A DNA stretch of 40,089 nucleotides from an uncultured Hyphomicrobiales bacterium (GTDB lineage: Bacteria; Pseudomonadota; Alphaproteobacteria; Rhizobiales; Xanthobacteraceae), in assembly GCA_903839845.1 (NCBI GenBank), contig CAIMEA010000021.1:1-40089 (forward strand). Direction: 5' to 3'. Positions 15,035-24,402 of this stretch are shown here, one piece after another; the stretch's first letter is position 1, and the number at the start of each line of letters is the position of its first letter. The notes beneath the pieces were generated by a model that did no database searches, was not told the DNA's origin, and worked only from the letters and a program-made list of their open reading frames with translations. The translations under genes were made by a program, and so were the position numbers.

Positions 15035-16765
15035 ATGGCTACTGCCACTGCACAGAATCCGTCGCGTGACGATTTCGCTGCGATGCTCGACGAGTCGTTC
15101 CAGACCGGCAACCTGCAAGAAGGTTCGGTCATCAAGGGCATCGTCGTCGGCATCGAAAAAGACATGGCCGTCATCGACGTCGGCCTCAAGACCGAAGGCC
15201 GCGTCGCCGTGCGCGAATTCGCCGGCCCGGGCCGCACCACCGAATTGAAAGTCGGCGACGAAGTCGAGGTCTACCTGGAGCGCGTCGAGAACGCACTCGG
15301 TGAGGCCGTGCTGTCGCGCGACAAGGCGCGCCGCGAGGAAAGCTGGGGCAAGCTCGAGAAGGGCTTCACCAATAACGAGAAGGTCACCGGCGTTATCTTC
15401 AATCAGGTCAAGGGTGGCTTCACCGTCGATCTCGACGGCGCCGTCGCCTTCCTGCCGCGCTCGCAGGTCGACATTCGTCCGATCCGCGACGTCACGCCGC
15501 TGATGAACGTGCCGCAGCAGTTCCAGATCCTCAAGATGGATCGCCGCCGCGGCAACATCGTCGTCTCGCGCCGTACCGTTCTCGAAGAGACGCGCGCCGA
15601 ACAGCGCCAGGAACTGGTGCAGAACCTCGAAGAGGGTCAGGTCATCGACGGCGTCGTCAAGAACATCACCGACTACGGTGCGTTCGTCGACCTCGGCGGC
15701 ATCGACGGCCTGCTGCACGTCACCGACATCGCGTGGCGCCGCGTCAATCACCCGACGGAAGTGCTCAATATCGGCCAGTCGGTGAAGGTCAAGATCATCA
15801 AGATCAACCACGAAACTCACCGCATCTCGCTCGGCATGAAGCAGTTGCTGGACGACCCGTGGCAGGGCATCGAAGCCAAGTATCCGGTGCAGGCCAAGTT
15901 CAAGGGCCGCGTCACCAACATCACCGACTATGGTGCGTTCGTGGAACTGGAGCCGGGCATCGAAGGCCTCATCCACGTTTCCGAAATGTCGTGGACGAAA
16001 AAGAACGTTCACCCCGGCAAGATCGTCTCGACCTCGCAGGAAGTCGAAGTGCAGATCCTCGAAGTCGATCCGGTCAAGCGCCGCATTTCGCTCGGTCTCA
16101 AGCAGACCATGCGCAATCCGTGGGAAGTGTTCGTCGAGAAGCATCCGCCGGGCTCGACTGTCGAAGGCGAAGTCAAGAACAAGACCGAGTTCGGCCTGTT
16201 CCTCGGCCTCGACGGCGAGGTCGATGGCATGGTCCATCTCTCCGATCTGGACTGGAAGCGTCCGGGTGAGCAGGTGATCGAAGAGTACAACAAGGGCGAT
16301 ATGGTCAAGGCTCAGGTTCTCGACGTCGATGTCGAGAAGGAGCGCATCTCGCTCGGCGTCAAGCAGCTCAACGGCGATCCGATGACGCAAGGCGCGGCGG
16401 GCGAACTCAAGAAGGGTTCGGTCGTCACCTGTGAAGTCACCGCGATCACCGAAGGCGGCCTCGAAGTGAAGATCGTCGATACCGATCTCACCTCGTTCAT
16501 CCGCCGCGCCGATCTGGCGCGCGAGCGTGGCGACCAGCGTCCGGAACGCTTCGCCGTCGGTCAGAAGGTTGACGCCCGCGTCACCCAGTTCGACCGCAAG
16601 ACCCACAAGGTCGGCGTCTCGATCAAGGCCCTCGAAGTGGCCGAAGAGAAGGAAGCCATGGCGCAGTACGGTTCCGCCGATTCGGGCGCGTCGCTCGGCG
16701 ACATCCTGGGCGCTGCCTTGAAGCAGCGCGCCGGCGAGAACGCCGACGATGAAAAGGCCGACTAA
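15035..16765 (+). CDS. rpsA: 30S ribosomal protein S1
   Basis: A 576-residue ribosomal protein S1, which binds mRNA leader regions and helps the 30S subunit start translation. It is built of six S1 RNA-binding repeats with recurrent phrases such as GFTVDLDGAVAFLPRSQVD, ITDYGAFVDLGGIDGLLH and ITDYGAFVELEPGIEGLIH, each ending near RISLG. The ATG at 15035 follows AGGAGA; the frame is open upstream, but the family N-terminus starts here. It has its own promoter candidate and a strong terminator just after the stop. The codon use is visibly biased (CTC, GTC, AAG), as expected of a highly expressed gene. Confidence 0.98.
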   Translation: MATATAQNPSRDDFAAMLDESFQTGNLQEGSVIKGIVVGIEKDMAVIDVGLKTEGRVAVREFAGPGRTTELKVGDEVEVYLERVENALGEAVLSRDKARREESWGKLEKGFTNNEKVTGVIFNQVKGGFTVDLDGAVAFLPRSQVDIRPIRDVTPLMNVPQQFQILKMDRRRGNIVVSRRTVLEETRAEQRQELVQNLEEGQVIDGVVKNITDYGAFVDLGGIDGLLHVTDIAWRRVNHPTEVLNIGQSVKVKIIKINHETHRISLGMKQLLDDPWQGIEAKYPVQAKFKGRVTNITDYGAFVELEPGIEGLIHVSEMSWTKKNVHPGKIVSTSQEVEVQILEVDPVKRRISLGLKQTMRNPWEVFVEKHPPGSTVEGEVKNKTEFGLFLGLDGEVDGMVHLSDLDWKRPGEQVIEEYNKGDMVKAQVLDVDVEKERISLGVKQLNGDPMTQGAAGELKKGSVVTCEVTAITEGGLEVKIVDTDLTSFIRRADLARERGDQRPERFAVGQKVDARVTQFDRKTHKVGVSIKALEVAEEKEAMAQYGSADSGASLGDILGAALKQRAGENADDEKAD

Positions 16766-16798
16766 GGTTTAGAAGACCTTTACCGACCGCACGAAAAG

Positions 16799-16828
16799 AA
16801 CCCCCGGAGCATGCTCCGGGGGTTTTTT
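16799..16828 (+). terminator. Intrinsic terminator of rpsA
   Basis: The self-complementary run cccccggagcatgctccggg extended by two G residues (16801-16822) makes a stem of nine or more GC-rich pairs with a tiny loop. It is followed by TTTTTT (16823-16828). It lies 35 bases after the rpsA stop and is a textbook rho-independent terminator. Confidence 0.95.
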
Positions 16829-16914
16829 CTTTGTCTCATGAGGGTGCCAAAATGCGGACTCAATGACCACGTTTGGGTCTATGATGCGCCAACGATTCCA
16901 CTGAAGGATTTCTC

Positions 16915-17901
16915 ATGTCGCTCGATGCCGATGCCATCGTCGATCGCCGCCGTATGCGGCGCAAACTCACTTTCTGGCGCGTTGCCGCGGCGCTGGTGGT
17001 GCTCGTCGCCGTCGGCATCGCCGGCATTGCGCTGACGCCGGCGACCGGGCTGAAGCCGGGCGACACCGCGATTGCCCGCATCAAGGTTCAGGGCGTCATT
17101 CGCGGCAATCAGGATCGTGTCGAAGCGCTCGAACGCCTCGGCAAATCGCATGCGCGCGCCGTGATCGTGCATCTCGACTCGCCGGGCGGCACCACCGCCG
17201 GCTCCGAGCAGCTTTACGACGCGCTGCGCGCGTTGCAGGAGAAGAAACCGATGGTCGTCGTGGTCGACGGCCTGGCCGCTTCCGGCGCCTATATCGCGGC
17301 GCTCGCCTCCGAGCACATCATCGCGCACGACACGTCGCTGGTTGGATCGATCGGCGTCCTGTTCCAGTATCCGAATTTCACCGACGTCCTGAAGACGATC
17401 GGCATCAAGGTCGAAGAGGTGAAGTCCTCGCCGCTGAAGGCGGCGCCCAATGGCTTCGAACCGACCAGCCCGGAAGCGCGCGCGGCGATCGAGGCGATCG
17501 TTCTCGACTCCTATGGGTGGTTCAAAGGCCTGGTGAAGGACCGCCGCAAGCTGGATGACGCGCAACTCGCCAAAGTCGCCGATGGCCGCGTCTTCACCGG
17601 CCGTCAGGCCGTACCGCTCAGACTGGTCGATGCCATCGGCAACGAGAAATCGGCGATTGCCTGGCTGGAGAAGGAAAAGAAGGTGCCGGCGAACACGCCG
17701 GTGCGGGATTTCTCGCTCGAGCCGCGCTTCAGCGAGCTTTCCTTCCTCCATGTCGCCGCTTATTTGGCCTCTTGGGGCTTGCAGCAGGCCGGCCTGACGG
17801 CATGGTCGCAGCAGATCCAGGAGTGGGGCGGCGCGCAGGCATTCGAGAGACTTAATCTTGACGGTCTGTTGGCGCTTTGGCACCCTTCAACGGCCAATTG
17901 A
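16915..17901 (+). CDS. sppA: Signal peptide peptidase SppA (S49 family)
   Basis: A 328-residue membrane-bound serine protease that degrades cleaved signal peptides. One N-terminal transmembrane helix spans residues 22-41. The S49 domain follows with LDSPGGT at 88-94, the catalytic Ser123 in [12 protein letters not shown] and the general-base Lys175 in [10 protein letters not shown], giving a Ser-Lys dyad. It is the short, single-domain form (about half the size of E. coli SppA) common in alphaproteobacteria. It sits between the rpsA terminator and ihfB, the usual place in this group, with only 17 bases to ihfB, so the two are probably co-transcribed. Confidence 0.93.
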   Translation: MSLDADAIVDRRRMRRKLTFWRVAAALVVLVAVGIAGIALTPATGLKPGDTAIARIKVQGVIRGNQDRVEALERLGKSHARAVIVHLDSPGGTTAGSEQLYDALRALQEKKPMVVVVDGLAASGAYIAALASEHIIAHDTSLVGSIGVLFQYPNFTDVLKTIGIKVEEVKSSPLKAAPNGFEPTSPEARAAIEAIVLDSYGWFKGLVKDRRKLDDAQLAKVADGRVFTGRQAVPLRLVDAIGNEKSAIAWLEKEKKVPANTPVRDFSLEPRFSELSFLHVAAYLASWGLQQAGLTAWSQQIQEWGGAQAFERLNLDGLLALWHPSTAN

Positions 17902-17918
17902 CCAAAGGTGGGGCGTCC

Positions 17919-18224
17919 ATGATCAAGTCCGAACTCGTCCAGCGCATCGCCTCACAGAACCCGCATCTGTATCAGCGCGACGTCGAGAACATCGTCAATG
18001 CGATCCTCGGCGAGATCACCGGCGCGATGGCGCAGGGCGACCGCGTCGAACTGCGCGGCTTCGGCGCCTTCTCGGTCAAGCATCGCCCGGCCCGTACGGG
18101 ACGCAACCCGCGCACCGGCGCGCATGTCTCGGTCGAGCAGAAGTCGGTGCCATTTTTCAAGACCGGCAAGGAAATGCGCGAGCGCCTCAACAAGCTCGAC
18201 GGCGCCGCGCCGCCGGAGGCTTAG
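17919..18224 (+). CDS. ihfB: Integration host factor subunit beta
   Basis: A 101-residue DNA-bending protein of the HU/IHF family; with IhfA it forms a heterodimer that sharply bends specific sites and aids sigma-54 promoters, replication and recombination. Family features are [21 protein letters not shown], the [22 protein letters not shown] beta-arm and [18 protein letters not shown] in the arm carries the intercalating proline. The ATG at 17919 is chosen because the conserved helix begins there; the frame is open upstream into sppA. A dispersed repeat follows the gene. Confidence 0.96.
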   Translation: MIKSELVQRIASQNPHLYQRDVENIVNAILGEITGAMAQGDRVELRGFGAFSVKHRPARTGRNPRTGAHVSVEQKSVPFFKTGKEMRERLNKLDGAAPPEA

Positions 18225-18260
18225 TAGCGCACTCTAAGTTCCAACCGGACGCTTCAATTT

Positions 18261-18382
18261 CGTCATGGCCGGGCTTGTCCCGGCCATCCACGTCTTTACA
18301 GTCAAGAAGCAAGTCGTGGATGCCCGGGACATCGGCATTCTAGAAACGCCGTTTTTCTAACGGCTATGCCCGGGGCATGACG
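18261..18382. repeat. Composite palindromic intergenic element (CGTCATGGCCGG type), copy 2
   Basis: The element begins cgtcatggccgggcttgtcc and ends ccggggcatgacg, so its ends are inverted. In the middle lie cgtggatgcccgggac and a hairpin acgccg-tttttctaa-cggc. Its left 34 bases repeat the copy at 8394-8429. About 120 bases long, it fills the space between ihfB and the LapA-like gene. Such elements are common in intergenic DNA of Bradyrhizobiaceae and may be derived from miniature mobile elements. Confidence 0.75.
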
Positions 18383-18395
18383 AGGATTTAATCGC

Positions 18396-18779
18396 ATGTT
18401 CCGAAAGATAGTCACTTTCGTCATCGTCGTGCCGCTCGCCGTGGTGATCATTGCCTTTGCGGTGGCCAATCGCGAATTGGTGACGGTCTCGTTCGATCCG
18501 TTCACCAATGTAAATCCGGCCTATGCGGCAACGCTGCCGCTGTTCATCCTGATTTTCGTCCTGGTGATTCTCGGCGTCATCGTCGGCGGCATCGCCGCCT
18601 GGCTGGGCCAGGCGCACTGGCGCCGCGCCGCCCGTCAAGGCGATGCCGAGAACCGCCTGCTCCGGCAGGAACTGGGCGCGCTGCGCAATCGCTTCGCCGC
18701 CGACGCGCCGCCGGCTCCGCCGGCGACAACCTACTTCGACCCGGCCTCGCCGCCGGCGATAGCGCCGCCGCGGCCCTGA
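18396..18779 (+). CDS. LapA-like membrane protein (DUF1049)
   Basis: A 127-residue inner-membrane protein of the lipopolysaccharide assembly protein A (LapA/DUF1049) family. In E. coli LapA with LapB adjusts LPS synthesis by promoting LpxC turnover. Two transmembrane segments are visible, residues 5-24 (IVTFVIVVPLAVVIIAFAVA) and about 46-70 (LPLFILIFVLVILGVIVGG), with the hallmark VANRELVTVSFDPF between them. A short charged helix (about 75-100) and a Pro-rich tail follow. No lapB is seen here, so the link to LPS control is by family only. It lies between ihfB and trpF, the typical context in this group. Confidence 0.85.
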   Translation: MFRKIVTFVIVVPLAVVIIAFAVANRELVTVSFDPFTNVNPAYAATLPLFILIFVLVILGVIVGGIAAWLGQAHWRRAARQGDAENRLLRQELGALRNRFAADAPPAPPATTYFDPASPPAIAPPRP

Positions 18780-18839
18780 GACCGGCCGGACGGTAAGCCT
18801 TTGCGGCGGCGCGCTTTAGGCGCTAGAACCCGCTTCAGA

Positions 18840-19514
18840 ATGGCCCTTTTAATCAAAATCTGCGGTTTGAAGACCCCGGAAGTCCTTGATGTCGCGCTGG
18901 AATCCGGCGCCGACCAGGTCGGCTTCGTATTCTTCGCCAAGAGCCCGCGCCACCTCGGGCTGGAGGCTGCGCGGCTGCTTGGCCAGCGGGCGCAGGGCCG
19001 CGCCGGCAAAGTGGCTCTCACGGTCAATGCCAATGACGAGACGCTGCACGCGATCATCGCGGCGCTGAAGCCCGACATGCTGCAGCTGCACGGCACCGAG
19101 ACCCCGGAGCGGGTGGCGGTTGTGCGCTCTCACTTTGGCTTGCCGGTCATGAAGGCGCTGCCGATCTCGACGCGCGCCGATCTGTCGCCGATCCGCATGT
19201 TCGCCAACGTCGCCGACCGGCTGCTGTTCGACGCGCGTCCGTCACAGGACGACACCCGTCCGGGCGGGCTCGGCAAGACCTTCGACTGGACGCTGCTGGC
19301 CGGTCTGAACGCCGGCGTGCCGTTCATGCTGTCCGGCGGACTCGACGCCGGCAATGTCGCCGAGGCGATCCGCATCGCGCGCCCGCAGGGCGTCGATGTC
19401 TCGTCCGGTGTAGAGCGTTCGCCGGGTGAAAAAGATCCCGATAAGATACGCGCCTTCATCCGCGCCGCGCGCGCGGCAGACAGCGCGCTCGGGCAATCCA
19501 AGGTGAGCGCGTGA
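18840..19514 (+). CDS. trpF: Phosphoribosylanthranilate isomerase
   Basis: A 224-residue (beta/alpha)8-barrel enzyme that isomerises N-(5-phosphoribosyl)anthranilate in tryptophan synthesis. Key parts are IKICGLKTPEVLD with the catalytic Cys near the N-terminus, QLHGTETPERV, LLFDARPSQDD with the catalytic Asp, and SGGLDAGNV plus DVSSGVERSPGEKD, which bind phosphate. The ATG at 18840 is where similarity begins. It heads the trpF-trpB-trpA run, although a repeat element lies between it and trpB. Confidence 0.95.
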   Translation: MALLIKICGLKTPEVLDVALESGADQVGFVFFAKSPRHLGLEAARLLGQRAQGRAGKVALTVNANDETLHAIIAALKPDMLQLHGTETPERVAVVRSHFGLPVMKALPISTRADLSPIRMFANVADRLLFDARPSQDDTRPGGLGKTFDWTLLAGLNAGVPFMLSGGLDAGNVAEAIRIARPQGVDVSSGVERSPGEKDPDKIRAFIRAARAADSALGQSKVSA

Positions 19515-19530
19515 ACGTATATATAGCACA

Positions 19531-19571
19531 GTCGTTCCGGGCTCCTTCGCAGCGCGCGAACGCGGAATGAC
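19531..19571. repeat. Short palindromic intergenic repeat (GTCATTCCGGG type), copy 2
   Basis: It begins gtcgttccgggctc and ends cgcggaatgac, the same layout as the element at 7298-7339. It sits in the 72-base gap between trpF and trpB, so it would be transcribed as part of the operon. Confidence 0.6.
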
Positions 19572-19586
19572 ACTGAGGGCAGTCCC

Positions 19587-20810
19587 ATGACCGTGCAGCA
19601 GGTAAATTCATTCCGCACCGGCCCGGACGAGCGCGGCCATTTCGGCATCTATGGCGGGCGCTTCGTCGCCGAGACCTTGATGCCGAATATTCTCGAACTG
19701 GAAGCGGCCTACGCTGCCGCCAAGGCCGACCCTGCCTATCAGAAGGAGATGGACTTCCATCTCGCTCACTTTGTCGGCCGTCCGTCGCCATTGTATTTCG
19801 CCGAGCGCCTCACCGCGAAATTCGGCGGCGCGAAGATCTATTTCAAGCGCGAAGACCTCAACCACACCGGCGCGCACAAGGTGAACAATGTCACCGGCCA
19901 GATCATGCTGGCCTTGCGCATGGGCAAGAAGCGCAACATCGCCGAAACCGGCGCCGGCATGCACGGCGTCGCCACCGCGACTCTGTGCGCCAAGTTCGGC
20001 CTGCCTTGCGTCGTCTATATGGGCGCGGTCGATGTCGAACGGCAGCAGCCGAATGTGCTGCGTATGAAAATGCTCGGCGCCGAAGTGCGTCCGGTGACCT
20101 CAGGCTCGCACACGCTGAAAGACGCGATGAACGAGGCGCTGCGCGACTGGGTCACCAATGTCAGCGACACTTTTTATTGCATCGGCACGGTCGCCGGCCC
20201 GCATCCCTATCCGGCGATGGTGCGCGATTTCCAGTGCATCATCGGCAATGAAACGCGCGAGCAAATGCAGGAAGCCGAAGGCCGCCTGCCGGATTCGCTG
20301 GTCGCCTGCATCGGCGGCGGCTCCAATGCGATGGGGCTTTTTCATCCGTTCCTCGATGACCGCTCGGTCGAAATTTACGGCGTCGAAGCCGCAGGCCACG
20401 GCATACCGAGCGGCCAGCACGCCGCGTCGGTCGCCGGCGGCCGCCCCGGCGTGCTGCACGGCAACCGCACTTATTTGCTGATGGATGCCGACGGCCAGAT
20501 CACCGAGGCGCATTCGATTTCCGCCGGTCTCGATTATCCCGGCATAGGCCCCGAGCATGCTTGGCTCAACGACATGGGCCGCGTGAAATTTCTGTCAGCG
20601 ACCGACGACGAAGCGGTGGCCGCATTCCAGTTGTGCAGTCAGTTAGAGGGCATCATTCCGGCGCTGGAGCCTGCGCATGCTTTGGCGCGCGTATTCGATC
20701 TCGCGCCCAAGCTGCCGGAAGATCATCTGATGGTGGTCAACATGTCCGGCCGCGGCGACAAGGACTTGGACTCGGTCGCACAGTTTCTCGAAAGCAAGAA
20801 GAAGAAATGA
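19587..20810 (+). CDS. trpB: Tryptophan synthase beta subunit
   Basis: A 407-residue PLP enzyme that joins indole and L-serine to give tryptophan. The PLP lysine is Lys98 in [10 protein letters not shown]. The GGGSNAMG phosphate-binding loop, [12 protein letters not shown] and the N-terminal [15 protein letters not shown] are standard. The end carries [15 protein letters not shown]. Length is typical of TrpB1. The stop overlaps the trpA start by four bases (ATGA), consistent with equal production of the two subunits of the alpha2beta2 complex. Confidence 0.98.
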   Translation: MTVQQVNSFRTGPDERGHFGIYGGRFVAETLMPNILELEAAYAAAKADPAYQKEMDFHLAHFVGRPSPLYFAERLTAKFGGAKIYFKREDLNHTGAHKVNNVTGQIMLALRMGKKRNIAETGAGMHGVATATLCAKFGLPCVVYMGAVDVERQQPNVLRMKMLGAEVRPVTSGSHTLKDAMNEALRDWVTNVSDTFYCIGTVAGPHPYPAMVRDFQCIIGNETREQMQEAEGRLPDSLVACIGGGSNAMGLFHPFLDDRSVEIYGVEAAGHGIPSGQHAASVAGGRPGVLHGNRTYLLMDADGQITEAHSISAGLDYPGIGPEHAWLNDMGRVKFLSATDDEAVAAFQLCSQLEGIIPALEPAHALARVFDLAPKLPEDHLMVVNMSGRGDKDLDSVAQFLESKKKK

Positions 20811-21646
20811 GCACCCGCATTGAAAAGCGCTTCGCCGCGCTCAAGGCCGAAGGCCGCGCCGCGCTGGTGACCTTCACCATGTCGGGCGATCCGGATTATG
20901 CAACATCGCTGGCGCTCGCCAAGGCTTTGCCAAAAGCCGGCGCCGATCTGATCGAGCTTGGCATGCCGTTCACCGACCCGATGGCCGACGGCGTGGCGAT
21001 CCAGGCGGCGGGCTTGCGCGCGCTCAAGGGCGGTCAAACGCTGATCAAGACCTTGGCGATGGTGCGCGACTTCCGCAAAGACAATGACGACACCCCGATC
21101 GTCTTGATGGGCTATTACAATCCGATCTACATCTATGGCGTCGATAAATTCCTTGTCGATGCCAAGGCGGCCGGTGTCGATGGCTTGATCGTTGTCGATC
21201 TGCCGCCCGAGGAAGATGTCGAGCTTTGTTTGCCGGCGCTAAAGGCCGGGCTGAATTTCATTCGCCTGGCGACGCCGACGACGGACGACAAGCGCCTGCC
21301 GGCGGTGCTGAACAACACATCGGGCTTTGTCTATTACGTGTCGATCGCCGGCATCACCGGCGCAGCCGCGCCCGACGCGAGCAAAGTCAGTGCGGCGGTT
21401 GCGCGCATCAAGCGGCACACAAAATTGCCGGTCGCGGTCGGCTTTGGCGTGCGCAACGCCGAAAGCGCCCGCGCCATTGCCGCCGGCGCCGACGGCGTGG
21501 TGGTCGGTTCGGCCCTGATCGACGTTCTGCGCGCCAATCTCGACGCCGACGGCAAAGCCGGGCCGAACCTGATTAAAGCCGTGACCGATCTGGTGTCTGA
21601 TATCGCCCAGGGCGTGCGTTCGGCTGCTAAAATGGCGGCGAAATAG
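20807..21646 (+). CDS. trpA: Tryptophan synthase alpha subunit
   Basis: A 279-residue (beta/alpha)8-barrel enzyme that cleaves indole-3-glycerol phosphate to indole, which is channelled to TrpB. The catalytic acids are Glu50 ([11 protein letters not shown]) and Asp61 (MADG). ISIAGITG-type phosphate-binding sequence (VSIAGITGA) and VGFGVRNAE follow. The start is the ATG overlapping the trpB stop; the frame is open far upstream but inside trpB. accD follows after 61 bases. Confidence 0.97.
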   Translation: MSTRIEKRFAALKAEGRAALVTFTMSGDPDYATSLALAKALPKAGADLIELGMPFTDPMADGVAIQAAGLRALKGGQTLIKTLAMVRDFRKDNDDTPIVLMGYYNPIYIYGVDKFLVDAKAAGVDGLIVVDLPPEEDVELCLPALKAGLNFIRLATPTTDDKRLPAVLNNTSGFVYYVSIAGITGAAAPDASKVSAAVARIKRHTKLPVAVGFGVRNAESARAIAAGADGVVVGSALIDVLRANLDADGKAGPNLIKAVTDLVSDIAQGVRSAAKMAAK

Positions 21647-21707
21647 CCCCCATTGCACGCGGTGGGGCGGTTATATTTTTGTAGGGTTCGCCCTATATAG
21701 GTGAAGC

Positions 21708-22598
21708 ATGAACTGGATTTCCAACGTCGTCCGGCCAAAGATCCGCAGCTTCCTGCGTCGCGAGACGCCGGAAAATCTCTGGATCAAGTGCCCCGAGACC
21801 GGCTCGCTCGTCTTCTACAAGGACGTCGAGGCGAACCAGTTCGTCATCCCCAGTTCCAATTATCACATGCGGATCAGCGCGCCGATGCGCCTGAAAACCA
21901 TGTTCGACGGCGGCGAATATGAAGACATTGCGCTGCCGGAAGTGCAGATCGATCCGCTCAAGTTCCGCGACGAGCGCCGCTACATCGACCGGCTCAAGGA
22001 TGCGCGCACCAAGACCGGCTATCAGGATGCGGTGAAGCTCGGCATCGGCCGGCTCGAAGGTCAGATGGTCACCATCGGCGTGCAGGATTTCGATTTCATG
22101 GGTGGCTCGCTCGGCATGGCAGCGGGCGAGGCGATCATCACCGGCTTCGAGACCGCGGTGCGGCGCAACACGCCCTATATTCTGTTCGCGGCCTCAGGCG
22201 GCGCGCGCATGCAGGAAGGCATTCTGTCGCTGATGCAATTGCCGCGCACCACTGTCGGCGTGCAGATGCTACGCGAGGCTCGGTTGCCCTATCTGGTCGT
22301 TCTGACCAACCCGACCACGGGTGGCGTCACCGCGTCCTATGCCATGCTCGGCGACGTGCATATTGCCGAACCGGCTGCGCTGATCGGCTTTGCCGGTCCG
22401 CGCGTCATCGAACAGACCATCCGTGAGAAGCTGCCGGCCGGTTTCCAGCGTGCCGAATATCTCACCGAACACGGCATGGTCGATATGGTCGTGCACCGGC
22501 ACAAGCTGCGCTCGACTCTGGCCGAACTGTGCCGCCTGCTGACCAAGCAGCCGGCGCCGGGCGCGCAACAGAAATTGCCGGTTCCGGCGCACGCTTGA
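21708..22598 (+). CDS. accD: Acetyl-CoA carboxylase carboxyltransferase subunit beta
   Basis: A 296-residue beta subunit of the carboxyltransferase that moves carboxylate from biotin to acetyl-CoA, the first step of fatty acid synthesis. The carboxyltransferase core is intact ([44 protein letters not shown]). In E. coli AccD the N-terminus holds a CxxC...CxxC zinc ribbon; here only the first cysteine remains (WIKCPETG), and the second pair is replaced ([10 protein letters not shown]), so a zinc site is not expected. The start is the ATG at 21708. It lies between trpA and folC, a conserved arrangement in proteobacteria, and folC starts one base after its stop. Confidence 0.97.
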   Translation: MNWISNVVRPKIRSFLRRETPENLWIKCPETGSLVFYKDVEANQFVIPSSNYHMRISAPMRLKTMFDGGEYEDIALPEVQIDPLKFRDERRYIDRLKDARTKTGYQDAVKLGIGRLEGQMVTIGVQDFDFMGGSLGMAAGEAIITGFETAVRRNTPYILFAASGGARMQEGILSLMQLPRTTVGVQMLREARLPYLVVLTNPTTGGVTASYAMLGDVHIAEPAALIGFAGPRVIEQTIREKLPAGFQRAEYLTEHGMVDMVVHRHKLRSTLAELCRLLTKQPAPGAQQKLPVPAHA

Positions 22599-22599
22599 C

Positions 22600-23919
22600 G
22601 TGAGCCAGGTCGATTCCATCCTGACGCGGCTGCTGGCGCTTCATCCCAAGCGCATCGACCTGTCGCTCGATCGCGTCGAGCGGCTGCTTGCGGCTCTGGA
22701 TCACCCGGAGCGCAAGCTGCCGCCGGTCATTCATATCGCCGGCACCAATGGCAAGGGATCGACCACCGCTTTCCTGCGCGCGATTCTCGAAGCGGCGGGA
22801 TTGCGCGTGCACGTCTACACCTCGCCGCATCTGGTGAATTTCAACGAGCGCTTCCGGCTGGGCGCGATTGGCGAGGGCAAGCTTGTTTCCGACGCTGAAC
22901 TCTCCGCCGCGCTGGAAGAATGCGAACGCGCCAATGGCGGTGAGCCGATCACCGTCTTCGAAATGACAACGGCGGCGGGTTTCCTGCTGTTTTCGCGCCA
23001 TCCGGCGGACGTGCTGCTGCTCGAAGTCGGGCTCGGCGGCCGGCTGGACGCGACCAATGTCATCGATGCGCCGCTCGCCTCCATCATCACCCCGGTGTCG
23101 ATCGATCACACGGATTTTCTCGGCGACACTATCGAGAAGATTGCCGCCGAGAAGGCCGGCATCATCAAGGCAGGTAGCCCGGTCATTGTCGCCGCGCAAA
23201 ACCGTGATGCGCTCGCCGTGATCGAGCGGCAGGCAGCGCGGCTCAAGGCGCCGATCATCGTCGCCGGCGAGAACTGGACCGCGACCGAAGAACGCGGCCG
23301 GCTGGTCTATCAGGACGACAATGGATTGCTCGATCTGCCGGCGCCGAAACTCTACGGGCGTCATCAGTTTGAAAATGCCGGACTGGCGATTGCCGCCTTG
23401 CGCGCGATCCCGCAATTGAAAATTCCGCCGTCGGCTTACGAAGCCGGCATGACCAAAGCCGACTGGCCGGCGCGGCTGCATCGTCTGAGTGCCGGGCGTC
23501 TCGTCGATCTGACACCGCCGGGCAGCGAGCTGTGGCTCGACGGCGGCCATAACCCCGATGGCGGGCGCGCCATCGCCGCCGCGCTCGCCGATCTCGAGGA
23601 GCGCGTGTCGCGGCCGCTGGTGCTGATCGTCGGCATGCTGGCGACCAAGGACTTCGCCGGTTTCCTGAATAATTTTTCCGGCCTGGCGCGCCGCCTGATC
23701 GCGGTGCCGGTGCCGGGCGCCGACAAAGGCGTGCCGGCAGAGACCGTGGCGGAAGCGGCGCGGGCGCTCGATATTCCGGCGGCGAGCCGTGGCAATCTCG
23801 ACGAAGCGCTCGATGCCGTGCGCAAGCTCGATCTCGAACCGCCGCCGCGTATTCTGATTACCGGGTCGCTTTATCTGGCCGGCGACGTGCTGCGCGAGAA
23901 CGGCACACCGCCGCAATAA
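22600..23919 (+). CDS. folC: Bifunctional folylpolyglutamate synthase / dihydrofolate synthase
   Basis: A 439-residue Mur-ligase-family enzyme that adds glutamate to dihydropteroate and to folates. The ATP-binding loop is HIAGTNGKGSTTAF near residues 45-58. The YTSPHLVNFNERFRL segment, LLEVGLGGRLDATNV and SIDHTDFLG (metal and substrate binding) are intact, and DGGHNPDG marks the C-terminal domain. The start is a GTG at 22600, one base after the accD stop, implying coupling with accD. A hairpin terminator follows. Confidence 0.95.
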   Translation: MSQVDSILTRLLALHPKRIDLSLDRVERLLAALDHPERKLPPVIHIAGTNGKGSTTAFLRAILEAAGLRVHVYTSPHLVNFNERFRLGAIGEGKLVSDAELSAALEECERANGGEPITVFEMTTAAGFLLFSRHPADVLLLEVGLGGRLDATNVIDAPLASIITPVSIDHTDFLGDTIEKIAAEKAGIIKAGSPVIVAAQNRDALAVIERQAARLKAPIIVAGENWTATEERGRLVYQDDNGLLDLPAPKLYGRHQFENAGLAIAALRAIPQLKIPPSAYEAGMTKADWPARLHRLSAGRLVDLTPPGSELWLDGGHNPDGGRAIAAALADLEERVSRPLVLIVGMLATKDFAGFLNNFSGLARRLIAVPVPGADKGVPAETVAEAARALDIPAASRGNLDEALDAVRKLDLEPPPRILITGSLYLAGDVLRENGTPPQ

Positions 23920-23946
23920 AAAACGGCCGGCACACTGGCCGGCCGT
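23920..23946. terminator. Intrinsic terminator between folC and trxA (bidirectional)
   Basis: Arms acggccggc (23923-23931) and gccggccgt (23938-23946) form a nine-pair GC-rich stem with loop acactg. On the minus strand the stem runs into six T residues (complement of the A-run ending at 23923), which suits termination of trxA. On the plus strand only GTTCT follows, so it is weaker for folC. The A-run overlaps the folC stop codon. Confidence 0.85.
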
Positions 23947-23969
23947 GTTCTATAAAATGGCGACGACGC

Positions 23970-24290
23970 TCAAACCGCGCCGCTGATCCATGAATGCAGC
24001 TTCTGCTTCGGCGCGGCGCCGACCTGGCGATCGGCGATCTCGCCGTTCTTGAACAAAAGCAGCGTCGGGATCGACATGATGCCGTATTTGGCGGCAACCG
24101 CCGGGTTCTCGTCGACGTTCAGCTTGACGATCTTGACCTTGTCGCCGAGCTGGCCGGAGATTTCCTCCAGCGCCGGGGCGATCATGCGGCAGGGACCGCA
24201 CCATTCCGCCCAGAAGTCGACAACGACCGGCTCGGAAGCCTTGAGAACATCCGCGTCGAAGCCTGCATCTGTGGTTTTGCCGACGGCCAT
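23970..24290 (-). CDS. trxA: Thioredoxin
   Basis: A 106-residue thioredoxin with the redox pair Cys31-Cys34 in FWAEWCGPCRMIAP. The buried Asp (VVVDFW), the cis-proline in SIPTLLLF and the final GA-rich helix are all normal. It reduces disulfides in the cytoplasm and donates electrons to enzymes such as ribonucleotide reductase and, in this genome, very likely the APS and methionine sulfoxide reductases. The ATG at 24290 is where similarity starts; the frame is open another 36 residues without similarity. It follows addA on the same strand after 112 bases, the usual addB-addA-trxA order in Rhizobiales. Confidence 0.96.
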   Translation of the reverse strand: MAVGKTTDAGFDADVLKASEPVVVDFWAEWCGPCRMIAPALEEISGQLGDKVKIVKLNVDENPAVAAKYGIMSIPTLLLFKNGEIADRQVGAAPKQKLHSWISGAV

Positions 24291-24402
24291 GGGGAGACCC
24301 TTTTCTATTGCGCGTTGCTGTGGCGCGGGACGGGGCTTTTGGAGTCGCCCCACGAATTGCGAGGCTGCGAACCTATGAACGGTACCCCCTAGCGTCAAGG
24401 CG

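Noticed and set aside
14765-16606. A 613-codon open frame on the minus strand across rpsA
   Set aside because: It is a mirror of the S1 repeats, made possible by high GC and strong codon bias. It has no recognisable domain, while the plus strand is clearly rpsA.
22462-23916. A 484-codon minus-strand open frame across folC
   Set aside because: Shadow of folC with atypical composition and no domain.
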